Shown here one piece after another: positions 1-8,691 of a stretch of DNA of 30,000 bases (position 1 is its first letter; each line of letters opens with the position of its first letter). A program made the translations under genes and the position numbers. The stretch lies in the NCBI GenBank assembly GCA_012295275.1, contig CM022672.1, positions 5,248,943-5,278,942 on the forward strand, read 5' to 3'. The notes under the pieces were generated by a model. It was not told the origin of the DNA and searched no databases. It was given only the letters and a program-made list of their open reading frames with translations. Source of the stretch: Chrysomallon squamiferum (lineage: Eukaryota; Mollusca; Gastropoda; Neomphalida; Peltospiridae).

Positions 1-157
1 CACGGTGAATGATGACGATAACGATGATGTCGCTGATAACGGTGAAAAAAAAATTAAAAACATAATTTTAAAAGGAAAGATAATTGTTTTGTTGTTTTTT
101 TTGATAGAAAATTAAAAATTAATTTCACTGTTTGATCCAGAATATTAAAATAGACAG
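1..157. other. AT-rich flank with degenerate GAT-like start
   Basis: The first 50 bases hold scattered GATGA/GATAAC triplets that look like an eroded (GAT)n tract. The rest is AT-rich DNA with no gene or motif that I can support. Confidence 0.5.
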
Positions 158-185
158 GATGACGATGATGATGATGATGATGATG

Positions 186-218
<33 letters not shown>

Positions 219-260
219 TCAACAATAATAATAACAACAATAACAAAAATAATAATTAAA
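158..260. repeat. (GAT)n-(AAT)n compound microsatellite
   Basis: About ten GAT triplets (158-187, one GAC variant) pass directly and in the same register into about nine AAT triplets (188-216), followed by eroded AAC/AAT/AAA triplets to about 260. The 65-codon frame across it reads poly-Met then poly-Ile and is a repeat translation, not a gene. Confidence 0.95.
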
Positions 261-565
261 AAGACACTAAAAGAAAGCCAAGCAAACAAACAAATAAATA
301 AATTATTTGTTACTCAAAAACAGAACTGACCAAAATCCATTGTTTCTAGTTTATTTTAAACATTAAATATCATATTTATACCATATCAATACAAATATTA
401 AATTTAATAGAGAAAACAGAAATAAAGTGGATTTGTAATATTTAACAAAACCCCATAAAAACAACTTTAATTTATTTTTCCTTTTTAAATTTAATTCTTA
501 ATAGATATATGTGCACTTACATGCAAACTCGTTATAATAAAACCTGGTATTTCTAAATTAATTTT
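261..565. other. AT-rich DNA, nothing recognised
   Basis: AT-rich sequence of ordinary complexity. I see no open frame of note, no RNA gene and no long repeat. Confidence 0.5.
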
Positions 566-570
566 TCTAT

Positions 571-641
571 CTGAACTCTCTATGACTATAAAGCAGATGC
601 GTATAAATAATATAAAAATAAATAAACAAATAATATACATA
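571..641 (+). repeat. Dispersed repeat, copy 1 (short form)
   Basis: A block starting CTGAACTCTCTATGACTATA at 571 is followed about 11 bp later by a TATAAAAATAAATAAA-type block (608-641). The same two blocks, in the same order and orientation, occur at 21790-21909 with about 60 bp more between them. Both copies run into AAT/AGT microsatellites. This suggests an old interspersed repeat with a simple-sequence 3' side. The family is not recognised. Confidence 0.55.
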
Positions 642-654
642 AATGCATACATAA

Positions 655-787
655 TATTAACAATAATAATAATAATAATAGTAATAAGAATAATAATAAT
701 AACAGTCGTAGTAATGGTAGTTGTAGTAGAAATAATAATAGTTGTAATAGTAATTATAATAATAATATAAGAGTAGTAGTAGTAGAT
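655..787. repeat. Degenerate (AAT)n/(GTA)n tract
   Basis: AAT triplets with interspersed GTA, GTC and TTG variants, ending in a short AGT run near 772-784. Frames across it read poly-Ile/poly-Val and are not genes. Confidence 0.9.
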
Positions 788-890
788 AGATAAAATATAT
801 TTATAAAATAAACAATATACGTAGCGATGGATCTATGTGTTATATGGAAAGATATGATATGATGTGGTCGTATGGCATGACACTGCTTAG

Positions 891-1103
891 TATGATAGTA
901 TGATATAGTATGATAGTATGATATAGTATGATAGTATGATAGTATGATATAGTATGATAGTATGATATAGTATGATATAGTATAGTATGATAGTATGATA
1001 GTATGATATAGTATGATAGTATGATATAGTATGATATAGTATGATAGTATGATATAGTATGATAGTATGATAGTATGATATAGTATGACATAGCATGTCA
1101 CAG
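891..1103. repeat. Two-unit minisatellite, TATGATAG / TATGATATAG
   Basis: The array is built only from an 8-bp unit (S, TATGATAG) and a 10-bp unit (L, TATGATATAG), with one 5-bp TATAG remnant at 981-985 and decayed L units after 1083. Reading from 891 the order is S L S L S S L S L L, remnant, S S L S L L S L S S L. The 54-bp stretch 927-980 (SSLSLL) is repeated exactly at 986-1039. All three minus-strand frames stay open across it and give Tyr/His/Ile-rich peptides only because the unit has no stops on that strand. Confidence 0.95.
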
Positions 1104-1256
1104 CACGGCATAATTTGGTATGGAATGGTATGGTATATGTATGTTCGCATACATGTGTGAGTTTGTGTTTGCATTGGTAAGTATATCTGTATTCATTTGA
1201 AGCTTATATTACACGATGTTTTGATATAGGTAAACATGAACGCAACTGGGTGTACA
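1104..1256. other. Eroded TATGG-like flank
   Basis: The first part (to about 1140) has TATGGAATGG/TATGGTATA-like units that look like decayed minisatellite. The rest is unremarkable. Confidence 0.4.
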
Positions 1257-1290
1257 TAAAAAAAAAAAAAATAAAAAAAAAAAAAAAAAA
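1257..1290. repeat. Poly-A tract
   Basis: Two runs of A separated by a single T, about 33 bp in all. It could be a retrotransposition tail, but no element body is recognisable upstream. Confidence 0.85.
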
Positions 1291-1299
1291 CCTTAACCA

Positions 1300-1935
1300 A
1301 GACACCCAGAGAGAAACGCGAAAATAAAAAATGTCACCGTTTTATTGTGATCGAGGTTTTGTGGGCGCGTATCTGTTTTGCTTTTCCCATGTCTAAGCGG
1401 AGACAGTAATTACCATCTCAGACACGAAATTAGAGCCAACTGCGTGAGAAAAAAAAAAAACAATTAGCAGAAGATGGTCAAACTTTCCCAAAGATGCGCG
1501 TAAACCCCACACAACGACGACTTCTCGCGAGTCTGACCTTCCAACACGATGGTCACAGTTCATTAAATTACTTCCTCGAAAGCAGGTACAAATTGAAGAT
1601 AATTGTCACCAGAGATGACACGACTTGGAGCTGTAATCGAGTTAGGCGCAATCTCCAGCGTACACCCATCTGAGTTTTCCCTTTCCACGTGTCAAGGTGG
1701 TGTAAAAAATTTCGCGAGTTCTCAACGAATTTTGACTCCTTTGGCGACCTCTTCCCGACGAAAGGAATCTCTGAGGGTTTGAGCCGAGTTCGCAGTGATA
1801 GTTCATCATTTCTAAATAAGTCCCTCGTCCTGTCTCCCCCATCCGAACATTTTCTTAACTCGACAGACAGAGGGAAAACGAGATCGAAATCTGAAAATTT
1901 CGAAGAGTTTTGAAATCAAGAGCTAATAAGAGAAA
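1300..1935. other. Complex, CpG-bearing island 1
   Basis: About 630 bp of mixed-composition DNA with frequent CpG, in contrast to its AT-rich, SSR-rich flanks. Short open frames exist on both strands (1642-1842 minus, 1689-1913 plus), but neither peptide resembles a family I know and they overlap each other. A CACGTG-containing site lies near 1686. It is a candidate conserved noncoding or regulatory segment; a decayed transposon is the alternative. Confidence 0.35.
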
Positions 1936-1961
1936 AGTGTAAAGTAAAATAAAGTATTGTT

Positions 1962-1990
1962 AAGAATATCAATGATGTCATTAATATCTT
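1962..1990. repeat. Imperfect inverted repeat
   Basis: AAGAATATCAATGA pairs imperfectly with TCATTAATATCTT across a 2-base centre. Function unknown. Confidence 0.4.
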
Positions 1991-2487
1991 GTGACTTCCG
2001 GTTTGGGCGAGGAAATGAATTTTAAAAAATAAAAAAATAAAAAGAAATGGATAAAGATAAATTTGTCGAAGAATTTTGACGCAAAGTAAGTGAGGAAAGA
2101 TAATTATAACAAAATCAGAAGATATATGAAATAAAAATATTCGTCATACACAAAAAATATTTTTTTAAATTAAATTTAAATACAGGAATTACAAATATCA
2201 GTTATCTAAATAATTTTCTCGTCCAGAAATTGACAATAACAATGAGAAATTACCAATGCATGATGAACATTCACTCAGTATTAAATTTGTATAATTTCTC
2301 CAGATACATAACATGTATATATGTATGTATTATCTTCATCTGAATCCTCTTTAACAACGGAACATGCAAAAACAGTGAACGAGTCTTTTATCTCAGCTTT
2401 CTAAACTCCACCAGAATCAAAGATTTATACACTCATATGTAAACAACAACTTCTTCGAAATGCACAGAGGTTTCAGTAAGTTACCCC
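1991..2487. other. AT-rich DNA, nothing recognised
   Basis: AT-rich sequence with an ETS-like ACTTCCGGTT near 1993 and otherwise no supported feature. Confidence 0.45.
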
Positions 2488-2560
2488 CAGGGTCGGTCTT
2501 AAGATATTTAGCACCCCGGGCATTTTAATATCGACGCCCTTGTTAACTGGTGTGGAAATT
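2488..2560 (+). mobile_element. Possible hAT-type transposon terminus (relic)
   Basis: The sequence beginning CAGGGTCGGTCTTAAGA at 2488 and continuing through a CCCCGGGCA motif resembles the CAGGG-type terminal sequences of hAT DNA transposons. No matching inverted end is visible in the window and no transposase frame is present, so at most this is a truncated or decayed terminus. The family call is by recollection of terminal motif style, not by alignment. Confidence 0.25.
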
Positions 2561-2660
2561 TTCCTTGTTAATTCTTTTTTCACACTTTGATCCAATAACA
2601 CCAAAAATTAACATTAATCAGATTGTCGACAATTTGACTGGACTCAAGGAATTTTCACAT

Positions 2661-2702
2661 TTTATTTTATTTTATTTTATAATTTTGTTTGATTTTGTTT
2701 GT

Positions 2703-2745
<43 letters not shown>

Positions 2746-2767
2746 TTAAATATTATTATTATTATTA

Positions 2768-2818
<51 letters not shown>
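2661..2818. repeat. (TTTTA)n then (TTA)n microsatellite
   Basis: Four or five TTTTA units (2661-2682), a short T-rich spacer, then (TTA)n from 2708 to 2818 with two interruptions. The 90-codon plus frame across it reads poly-Tyr/poly-Ile and is not a gene. Confidence 0.95.
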
Positions 2819-2839
2819 TTAAACATTTTTCCTTTACAT

Positions 2840-3116
2840 TTTGAAAGTCTCACATACAAAAGATGGCGCCTGTCCGGTTTGCAGATAACTTCAACAAGAT
2901 CCAGGTTACTTCCGGTGACATTTTTTGTCTTACGTTGTTCTATCAGTATCGTTTTAAAATCAGCTTTTCTCTTGGGAAGAATTCCTTGGTGAAAAATAAG
3001 AAAATCTGCCTACCACAAGCATGCTTGAGCCTTTTTCCTGATAACAGTATAATCATCACAAATTACCTAAACTCAGAATTTCATATTTTCCTTTTTAGTA
3101 TACGTCTAATGTCTAA
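2840..3116. other. Complex segment with ATGGCGCC motif
   Basis: Mixed-composition DNA with AAGATGGCGCC at 2860-2870 and TTACTTCCGG further on. An 89-codon plus frame (2863-3132) begins inside it, but the peptide is not recognised and ends in a poly-Lys run made by the poly-A tract. ETS- and YY1-like motifs make a regulatory role possible but unproven. Confidence 0.3.
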
Positions 3117-3166
3117 GAAAAAAAAAAATTAAAATTATTATTATTATTATTATTTTTTTTTTTAAA
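3117..3166. repeat. Poly-A, (ATT)n, poly-T tract
   Basis: A run of A, about seven ATT triplets and a run of T. Simple sequence only. Confidence 0.9.
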
Positions 3167-3474
3167 AATCAGAAAAGAAAAGGTATCTTAATGTTGTTAA
3201 ATTTATATAGTCACAATGGTCTTTCAGTTAAAACAGTGATGCTAATGTACGCTGGAATTACTCACAGTAATTTCTATTAACTGTAGATTAACTGTAGTGT
3301 GTTGGATACTGGATACCATCAGATGAAAAACTAGTCTAATATTTCGAAGTTGCTAGCTAAAATGATGAATTAAAGACAATGCTGTTCCATTGTGAAGAAA
3401 GAAAGCTTAGAACACACCGCTTTAGTTTGGTCGTTCAGAAGCGATAATTTTAGTAACAATAAAAGCTGTTATTC
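3167..3474. other. AT-rich DNA, nothing recognised
   Basis: Ordinary AT-rich DNA. A short local direct repeat (TTAACTGTAG) occurs near 3278-3297. No gene seen. Confidence 0.45.
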
Positions 3475-3479
3475 TAAGT

Positions 3480-3613
3480 GTTGTTGTAGTAGTAATAGTT
3501 GTGTAATATAGCAGTATTTATCGAAGTTGTAGTATCAGTGGTAACAGTGGTAGAAATAGTCAGAGCAACATCAGTTGCACTAGTAGTAGTAGTAGCAGTA
3601 GTAGTTACAGCCA
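3480..3613. repeat. Degenerate AGT block, paralogous to 7200-7365
   Basis: A decayed (GTA)n tract containing GCAGTATTTATCGAAG at 3511 and ending in GTAGTTACAGCCA at 3601. The 33 bases 3511-3543 match 7256-7288 with a single difference, and the ending also recurs at 7353-7365. So this is a duplicated composite block rather than independent microsatellite growth. The minus-strand frame reads Thr/Ala-rich repeats. Confidence 0.7.
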
Positions 3614-4112
3614 CTAAACTGTCTGAGTGTTTGTAGTTAAAAACAAAGTATTTAAAGACTGATGGTGAAAAATAACTTCCAAATTCGTAGTGTTTCAAGA
3701 TGTTAGTTAAACATAATTTTCAAGGTCCAAGTGGGTAAGATTGTTAATTAAAATTAATATTCAATATTACAGTGTTCCACGATTACGTTTTAAAATAATT
3801 TCGAAGGTTTTATTGGTTCAGTTCATAATTTTAGTTGAATACTAATGCCGCAAGTTATACAGTATTTTGATTTGCAAAGAAACAAATTTGTATATTCTAC
3901 ATACATTCGTATATACAAACAGACATAAATAGACATGCACATACACTTACAAAAGCTGCTGTTTACTTTTAATTTCATGTTGTAAACATGATGAAATGCT
4001 ATTTGCCCGATTTGCTTTCTATATTTAGCTAAACATATTCATCAGGTTTACATGCGGGGATTCGATGCTAAATAAAATATCGACGAAGTTCAAATTTTAA
4101 CATGTTTTAACA
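3614..4112. other. AT-rich DNA, nothing recognised
   Basis: Ordinary AT-rich sequence with an eroded ACATA tract near 3898-3950. No supported gene. Confidence 0.45.
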
Positions 4113-4132
4113 AAACAAAAAAAAAAAAAAAA
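4113..4132. repeat. Poly-A tract
   Basis: A run of about 17 A after a CAAAAC lead-in. Confidence 0.85.
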
Positions 4133-4375
4133 ATTGCTGTGGCTTTGGAAGCGAATATTTGCATTTAATTCCAAGATTTCACATTTGTTAAAAATCTCAT
4201 CGGAAAACCTCTCAGTTTGATTTCACATAAATAAAGTTTTAAATTTAATTGTACCAGTTTGATTGCCATGTTTTTGTTCTGTATTCTTTTTAAAAAAATA
4301 TATATATAATAATAAAGAAATAATTTATTCTATAAATTTTTTTTTTATTATATTCTGTTTATTTTTTTTTTTTCT
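4133..4375. other. AT/T-rich DNA with polypyrimidine end
   Basis: AT-rich DNA with a short (TA)n near 4300, ending in a long T-rich tract and TTTCTCATAG at 4371-4380, which looks like a 3' splice site. Confidence 0.4.
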
Positions 4376-4380
4376 CATAG

Positions 4381-5390
4381 ATGATGGCTTGGCAACTTTT
4401 ATTGCTAAAGCAAGCATCACTGTGGAGTTACCGCTGAAAAAGAAGGTTGACGGAACAGTTTTTGTTTTCTTCTATTGCTGTCGTTCAATGACTTCTTACG
4501 AGACGTGAGGGAACGTGTTAATGGCGGAAGACTACTCACTACATTATGAGAGAATTTTCTAAATGTTTCACTCTCGAGAAAGGCGTATGAACGAGGCCCA
4601 TGTGACCAACAACGAAACTAAACGTTAGAGAGAAAGAGAAATTATTGATCAATCTACTCGATGCATTATCCCGCATCAAAACGAATAATACGACAACACT
4701 ATTTTTATCATCTTTAATTTCGTTAAAAAGAAGACAAAGGAAGGATTCCCTCTTAATTTATTTGCTCTGCGAAATTCTGTAACGTTACCCCTGCAATATT
4801 TAGGAAGAATTTCCACATGGGACGAATTTCCAAAGTCGTTTTAAGAAATTGTGCCTGTGGTGGCACGACATTGATGACTGGCCCCTCGGGTCGAGGTGTA
4901 CAAATTATTGCGGTGTAATATTTGTATTCGAATTTTTGCCATAACAGAACGGGCTGAATCGAACGTGAGTCTGCAGCCCTGATAACCCCAAGGATTAGAC
5001 TCGGAGAATAGGAGAATTATTTCGCGGTCCTCTGGGTATGCGCTTGGACCTCAAATGTCAGTTTTTCAAATGAGTTCCGTAGTGATGATAAATAGAAAGT
5101 CGCCGGTCGAATTGTAGCCGGTTCATCTTTAATGACTTTGTGAGCGAACGCACGCAACATCGTGATATAAGCCTGCAGAACTTTTTCAACTTCAGCGGGT
5201 TATTTTTTTTTTTGCCTTGGCTTGTATGATGGCGCCTAACAACAACAACGCTGGACACGCGAATGTCGACTAAGTGTAAAGAAAACAAACGTACGAAAAG
5301 GACCGCGTACTTGCACTTTCACACAGTGGACTGCTGGGGTTAGGTGAACATGTGACTATTAAGTATATTAAACTGAGTTTTAAAAAAAAT
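4381..5390. other. Complex, CpG-bearing island 2
   Basis: About 1 kb of mixed-composition DNA. It opens directly after a polypyrimidine tract ending in TAG, and a plus frame runs from there to a TGA at 4506-4508 (about 42 codons). The only nearby donor-like site, AAG|GTTGAC at 4445/4446, is weak. The peptide is not recognised. Further on are ATGGCGG at 4521, ATGGCGCC at 5229 and many CpGs. I read it as a candidate regulatory or conserved island, with a chance of a short exon at its left edge. Confidence 0.3.
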
Positions 5391-5460
5391 ATTTATTTTC
5401 TTCTTAATAAACGAGAAAAAAAAAGAGATGATAAGTTAGAAAAGTGACTTAGAGTGGGAC

Positions 5461-5503
5461 TGAGAGAAAGATATATGGAATGAAACAGAGAAAGAGGAGA
5501 GAC

Positions 5504-5546
<43 letters not shown>

Positions 5547-5560
5547 GTCAGAGACAGAGA
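5461..5560. repeat. (GACA)n with GA-rich flanks
   Basis: About nine perfect GACA units (5509-5546) inside purine-rich GAGAGA/AGAGAC DNA. The minus-strand frame reads Ser-Val-Cys-Leu repeats and is not a gene. Confidence 0.95.
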
Positions 5561-5760
5561 AAGATTAATTAAAGGAGATAAACAGATATCAGTAACATTA
5601 AAAAATATATATAAACAAAAACAAAGCAGTAAATAATGCATACAAATTAATAATTAATGTACAGTTTAATAAATTTTCATTATATTTATAAACAATTGTA
5701 TAACATCAGAACAGCGAATATTCTTTCAGTCTCAAAATGAAAGAGAAAGAGAAAGACAAA
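5561..5760. other. AT-rich DNA, nothing recognised
   Basis: AT-rich spacer between two purine-rich repeat tracts. Confidence 0.45.
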
Positions 5761-5808
5761 GAATGAGAGATAAAAACAGATACAGAATGAGAGATAAAAA
5801 CAGATACA
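5761..5808. repeat. 24-bp perfect tandem duplication
   Basis: Two identical 24-bp units, 5761-5784 and 5785-5808, starting GAATGAGAGATAAAAACAGA. A recent duplication in a purine-rich tract. Confidence 0.9.
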
Positions 5809-6186
5809 GAAGGAGATAGTGTCCACGTTTTTCATCTTCCACTCTTGCAAGTTTTTATCTGTGAATATCCGTGAATATTACACATCGCTACACTGAACAG
5901 CTACCCATATCGAAATGTGATGTGCAATATAAATACACTGATAATATTTTTATCTAAAAAATTAAAAATACAAAACAAAACAGCAACCAGGAAAAAGATA
6001 TTAACTAACAATAAATCGAAAAAATAAAATTTGTAATTCAATTCCATTAGAGTTAAAGATAAAATTAATAGCACAACGTAAAATAAATAATAAATGATTG
6101 AATAACAAAAGGGAAAATGAAGATATGGATTTAGATTGACAGAAACATCGATAGATGATGAATGGATTTTCCTACACTGGAGGTAT
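5809..6186. other. AT-rich DNA, nothing recognised
   Basis: No supported feature apart from AT-rich composition. Confidence 0.45.
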
Positions 6187-6225
6187 CGGGAGAGAATGGA
6201 AGAGAGAATGGAGGAGAGAATGAAT
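6187..6225. repeat. Short GGAGAGAATG tandem repeat
   Basis: Three imperfect GGAGAGAATGGA-like units with variable 9-13 bp spacing. Confidence 0.6.
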
Positions 6226-6480
6226 GACAGATGGAAAACAGGATATACAAATGAATGAATGCATGAGTAATATTATCTTGTTAGATTAACCAACTATGAA
6301 AAGAATAAATAATAATAATTATGAAAAACAAATAAAACCCCAAAAAATAAAATTTCAAAAACCCCACAAAAAAACCCCAATAAAATATGAAAAACAACGA
6401 ATCTCGTAATTAGAGATAAATGATAAAAAAAGAAGAGAGAAAAAAGAAAAAAATCATACACAAAAATTAAAGTATGATAA
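6226..6480. other. A-rich DNA, nothing recognised
   Basis: A-rich plus strand with AAAACCCC motifs near 6336-6379. The minus-strand 80-codon frame (6294-6536) is a Phe/Leu-rich translation of this and is not supported as a gene. Confidence 0.45.
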
Positions 6481-6486
6481 AATAAA

Positions 6487-6769
6487 ATGGAGAAAAATTC
6501 AATTATAACAGAGAAGACCTCAGACACAATAATCAAAGTATGTTTTTACAAAAAAGAAAAAAGAAGAGGAATAACTAAGACAGAGCATCTAGAAAAGATT
6601 TTCACGGTTGTTTGTGAAGGCAATGGCGACGTGTACAAAGCAGTGTTTCACAGAACGCTGACGTGCAGCGCTGTGAAATATCATGAATTAAACAAAGCTA
6701 ATACTCGCATTGCGTGCCGCCCCGCTCAGCCCATCATTTCACAATAAGATGTAATCATAACGCAGATAC
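6487..6769. other. Complex segment beside minisatellite
   Basis: The plus frame 6487-6747 (86 codons) has ordinary composition in its second half, with Cys, His and Arg residues, but I recognise no domain. It starts in A-rich DNA and has no supporting splice or regulatory context. The second half (6600-6750) is richer in CpG than its flanks. I do not call a gene. Confidence 0.25.
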
Positions 6770-6811
6770 GCGGTTCCAGAAATGCACAGGGCGGTTCCAG
6801 AAATGATTGCT
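6770..6811. repeat. 21-bp tandem duplication, lead-in to minisatellite
   Basis: GCGGTTCCAGAAATG occurs at 6770 and again at 6791, a 21-bp period, immediately before the 6812 minisatellite. The second copy continues into ATGATTGC, which resembles the AATGATT module found inside later minisatellite units. Confidence 0.75.
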
Positions 6812-7139
6812 TAGAGAGGCATTACGTGGCGTAAAAACAACAACAAAAACTTATTTCTTATCGTAGAGAGGCATTACGTGGCGTAAAAACAACAACAAAA
6901 ACTTATTTCTTATCGCGTAGAGAGGCATTACGTGGCGTAAAAACAACAACAAAAACTTATTTCTTATCGCGTAGAGAGGCATTACGTGGCGTAAGGAATG
7001 ATTTTCAGGTAAAAACAACAACAAAAACTTATTTCTTATCGCGTAGAGAGGCATTACGTGGCGTAAGGAATGATTTTGACGTAACAACAACAAAAAAAAC
7101 AAAAAACAAAACTTATTTTTTTTTGGCAAAAGGAATGAT
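6812..7139. repeat. Minisatellite, 52-72 bp units, five copies
   Basis: Units start with TAGAGAGGCATTACGTGGCG at 6812, 6864, 6918, 6972 and 7044. Spacings are 52, 54, 54 and 72 bp. Each early unit is GTAA followed by a CAACAACAAAAA stretch and TTATTTCTTATC. Copy 4 gains an 18-bp GGAATGATTTTCAGG-containing insert, and copy 5 carries a related insert and a decayed A-rich end. The minus-strand 92-codon frame is a periodic translation of this array. Confidence 0.9.
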
Positions 7140-7159
7140 TGTAGTAATAATAAAACAAC

Positions 7160-7304
7160 AAAAAAAAAAATTATTTGTTGTTGTTGCGATAATTGTAGTA
7201 GTAATAAATATAGTTATTTATCGTGTTGTTGTTGTTATCAGTAGTAGAAGTAGTAGCAGTATTTATCGAAATTGTAGTATCAGTGGTAGAAGTAGTAAGA
7301 GTAA

Positions 7305-7356
<52 letters not shown>

Positions 7357-7365
7357 TACAGCCAT
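7160..7365. repeat. AGT block, paralogous to 3480-3613
   Basis: TTG and GTA triplets, then the 33-base segment 7256-7288 shared with 3511-3543, then a long perfect (AGT)n (about 7303-7355) ending in GTAGTTACAGCCA. Compared with the 3.5-kb copy the terminal AGT run has greatly expanded here. Open frames on both strands are poly-Ser, poly-Val and poly-Thr translations. Confidence 0.85.
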
Positions 7366-7635
7366 CAAAGACGTAGAGCAGTTTTCACAAACACGAGGCA
7401 CATTTGTAAAGCAAGTAAATAAAATTAAAAAAAATCAGCGAATAGGTCGAGCCTTTTGTGACATAACATCTTCACTTTTGATTAATATACAGAAATTAAC
7501 TTGAAAAAATAAAAACAAATGACTCAGAAAAGGTTCACAAGGCAACTACAAGCATCCCCAGTTTCATTGGACGCAATCCTAAAAGTTTTCTGGCTAAGCA
7601 CTTGACAACAATAGTGGTACTAACAGCAGGATTAG
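7366..7635. other. Mixed DNA, nothing recognised
   Basis: Ordinary sequence between two AGT tracts. No gene supported. Confidence 0.45.
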
Positions 7636-7667
7636 CACTATTATTATTAGTAGTAGTAGTAATAGTT

Positions 7668-7736
<69 letters not shown>

Positions 7737-7757
7737 ATAGCAGCAACAGCAGCAGTT
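7636..7757. repeat. (ATT)n-(AGT)n microsatellite
   Basis: Short ATT triplets pass in register into a long (AGT)n run, ending in CAGCAACAGCAGCAG. Confidence 0.95.
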
Positions 7758-7807
7758 AAATTTCTTTGATGTTCTAATCAAATTACGATATCACTGTATA
7801 CTTTTAT

Positions 7808-8120
7808 TGAAAAAAAAAAAAATAAACAAACAAATAAAAAAAAATAAATAAATAAACAAACAAACAAAACAAAACAAATAAATAAATAAATAAAAATAAA
7901 CAAAGTAAAAAAAAAAAAAAAATAAACAAAGAAAAAATAAATAAAAACAAACATAAACAAATAAACAAATAAATAAGTAAATAAATAAATAAAAAACAAA
8001 CAAACAAACCAAACCAAACAAAATAAATAAAAAAAAAAAAAAGAAAAAGAAATGACGGACAGGTAGCTAAAAAAAAAAAAAAAAGAGAGACAGATAAACA
8101 ACAAAGAAAAAAAAAGAAGT
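7808..8120. repeat. A-rich (AAAT/AAAC)n tract
   Basis: About 310 bp of AAAT, AAAC and poly-A units with hardly any other sequence. Minus-strand frames are Phe/Leu/Tyr-rich translations, not membrane proteins. Confidence 0.9.
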
Positions 8121-8607
8121 AATCCTGCCCCTCTAGAGAAAACTCTGTCTATTCCCTGTTTGTGAGTAACCCACTTGTATCAGCTCTCTATAAAAACACA
8201 AAAAAACATGGATTTGTTTTATCACCTGACAACAGTATTTATTAATTAATAAACATTTAATCAAAGTAAGTGGTATGTGTGTTTTAGTTTCTACAGATGT
8301 ATATCGGCTGTGTTATAGATACCGGATCGTTCACAATAGCTGTATGGTATTTTTTTATTTTTTTATTTTTTTTTTTGTTTGTTGTTGTATTATGTTTTGA
8401 TAGCACTTAGTAAATCAGACAAAAAAAAAAAAAAAAAAACCTTAAAAAAAGCCAGAACAATCTCGGAATATTTCGGACTAAAATCATAGGTTTAAATTAT
8501 TAATGAGATCAAAGAGAAACTGCGAGAGACACAGTGGATGCTGTCTGTCATACAGCACTGGTGATTAATAGTGATGTCAGTTTTATATGCATTTAATTTA
8601 CAGACTC
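8121..8607. other. Mixed AT-rich DNA with homopolymers
   Basis: Ordinary sequence with a T-rich tract (8349-8378) and an A18-19 run (8422-8440). No gene supported. Confidence 0.45.
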
Positions 8608-8626
8608 GATGATGATGATAGTAGTA

Positions 8627-8668
<42 letters not shown>

Positions 8669-8691
8669 TGATGATGATGATGATGATGATA
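8608..8691. repeat. (GAT)n-(AGT)n-(AAT)n-(GAT)n compound microsatellite
   Basis: Four GAT-type triplets, three AGT, about fourteen AAT, then about seven GAT. The first transitions keep the triplet register; the last shifts it. Confidence 0.95.

Noticed and set aside
4956-4964. B-box-like GTTCGATTC on the minus strand
   Set aside because: No matching A-box upstream on that strand and no cloverleaf could be drawn, so no tRNA is called.
6851-7129. 92-codon minus-strand frame with repeated His-Val-Met-Pro-Leu-Tyr words
   Set aside because: It is the translation of a noncoding minisatellite; there is no start context, domain or flanking exon evidence, and the ends run into A-rich and AGT tracts.
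7778-8104. Phe/Leu/Tyr-rich minus frames resembling membrane segments
   Set aside because: They come from an AAAT/AAAC/poly-A tract. The hydrophobicity is a by-product of T-rich codons.
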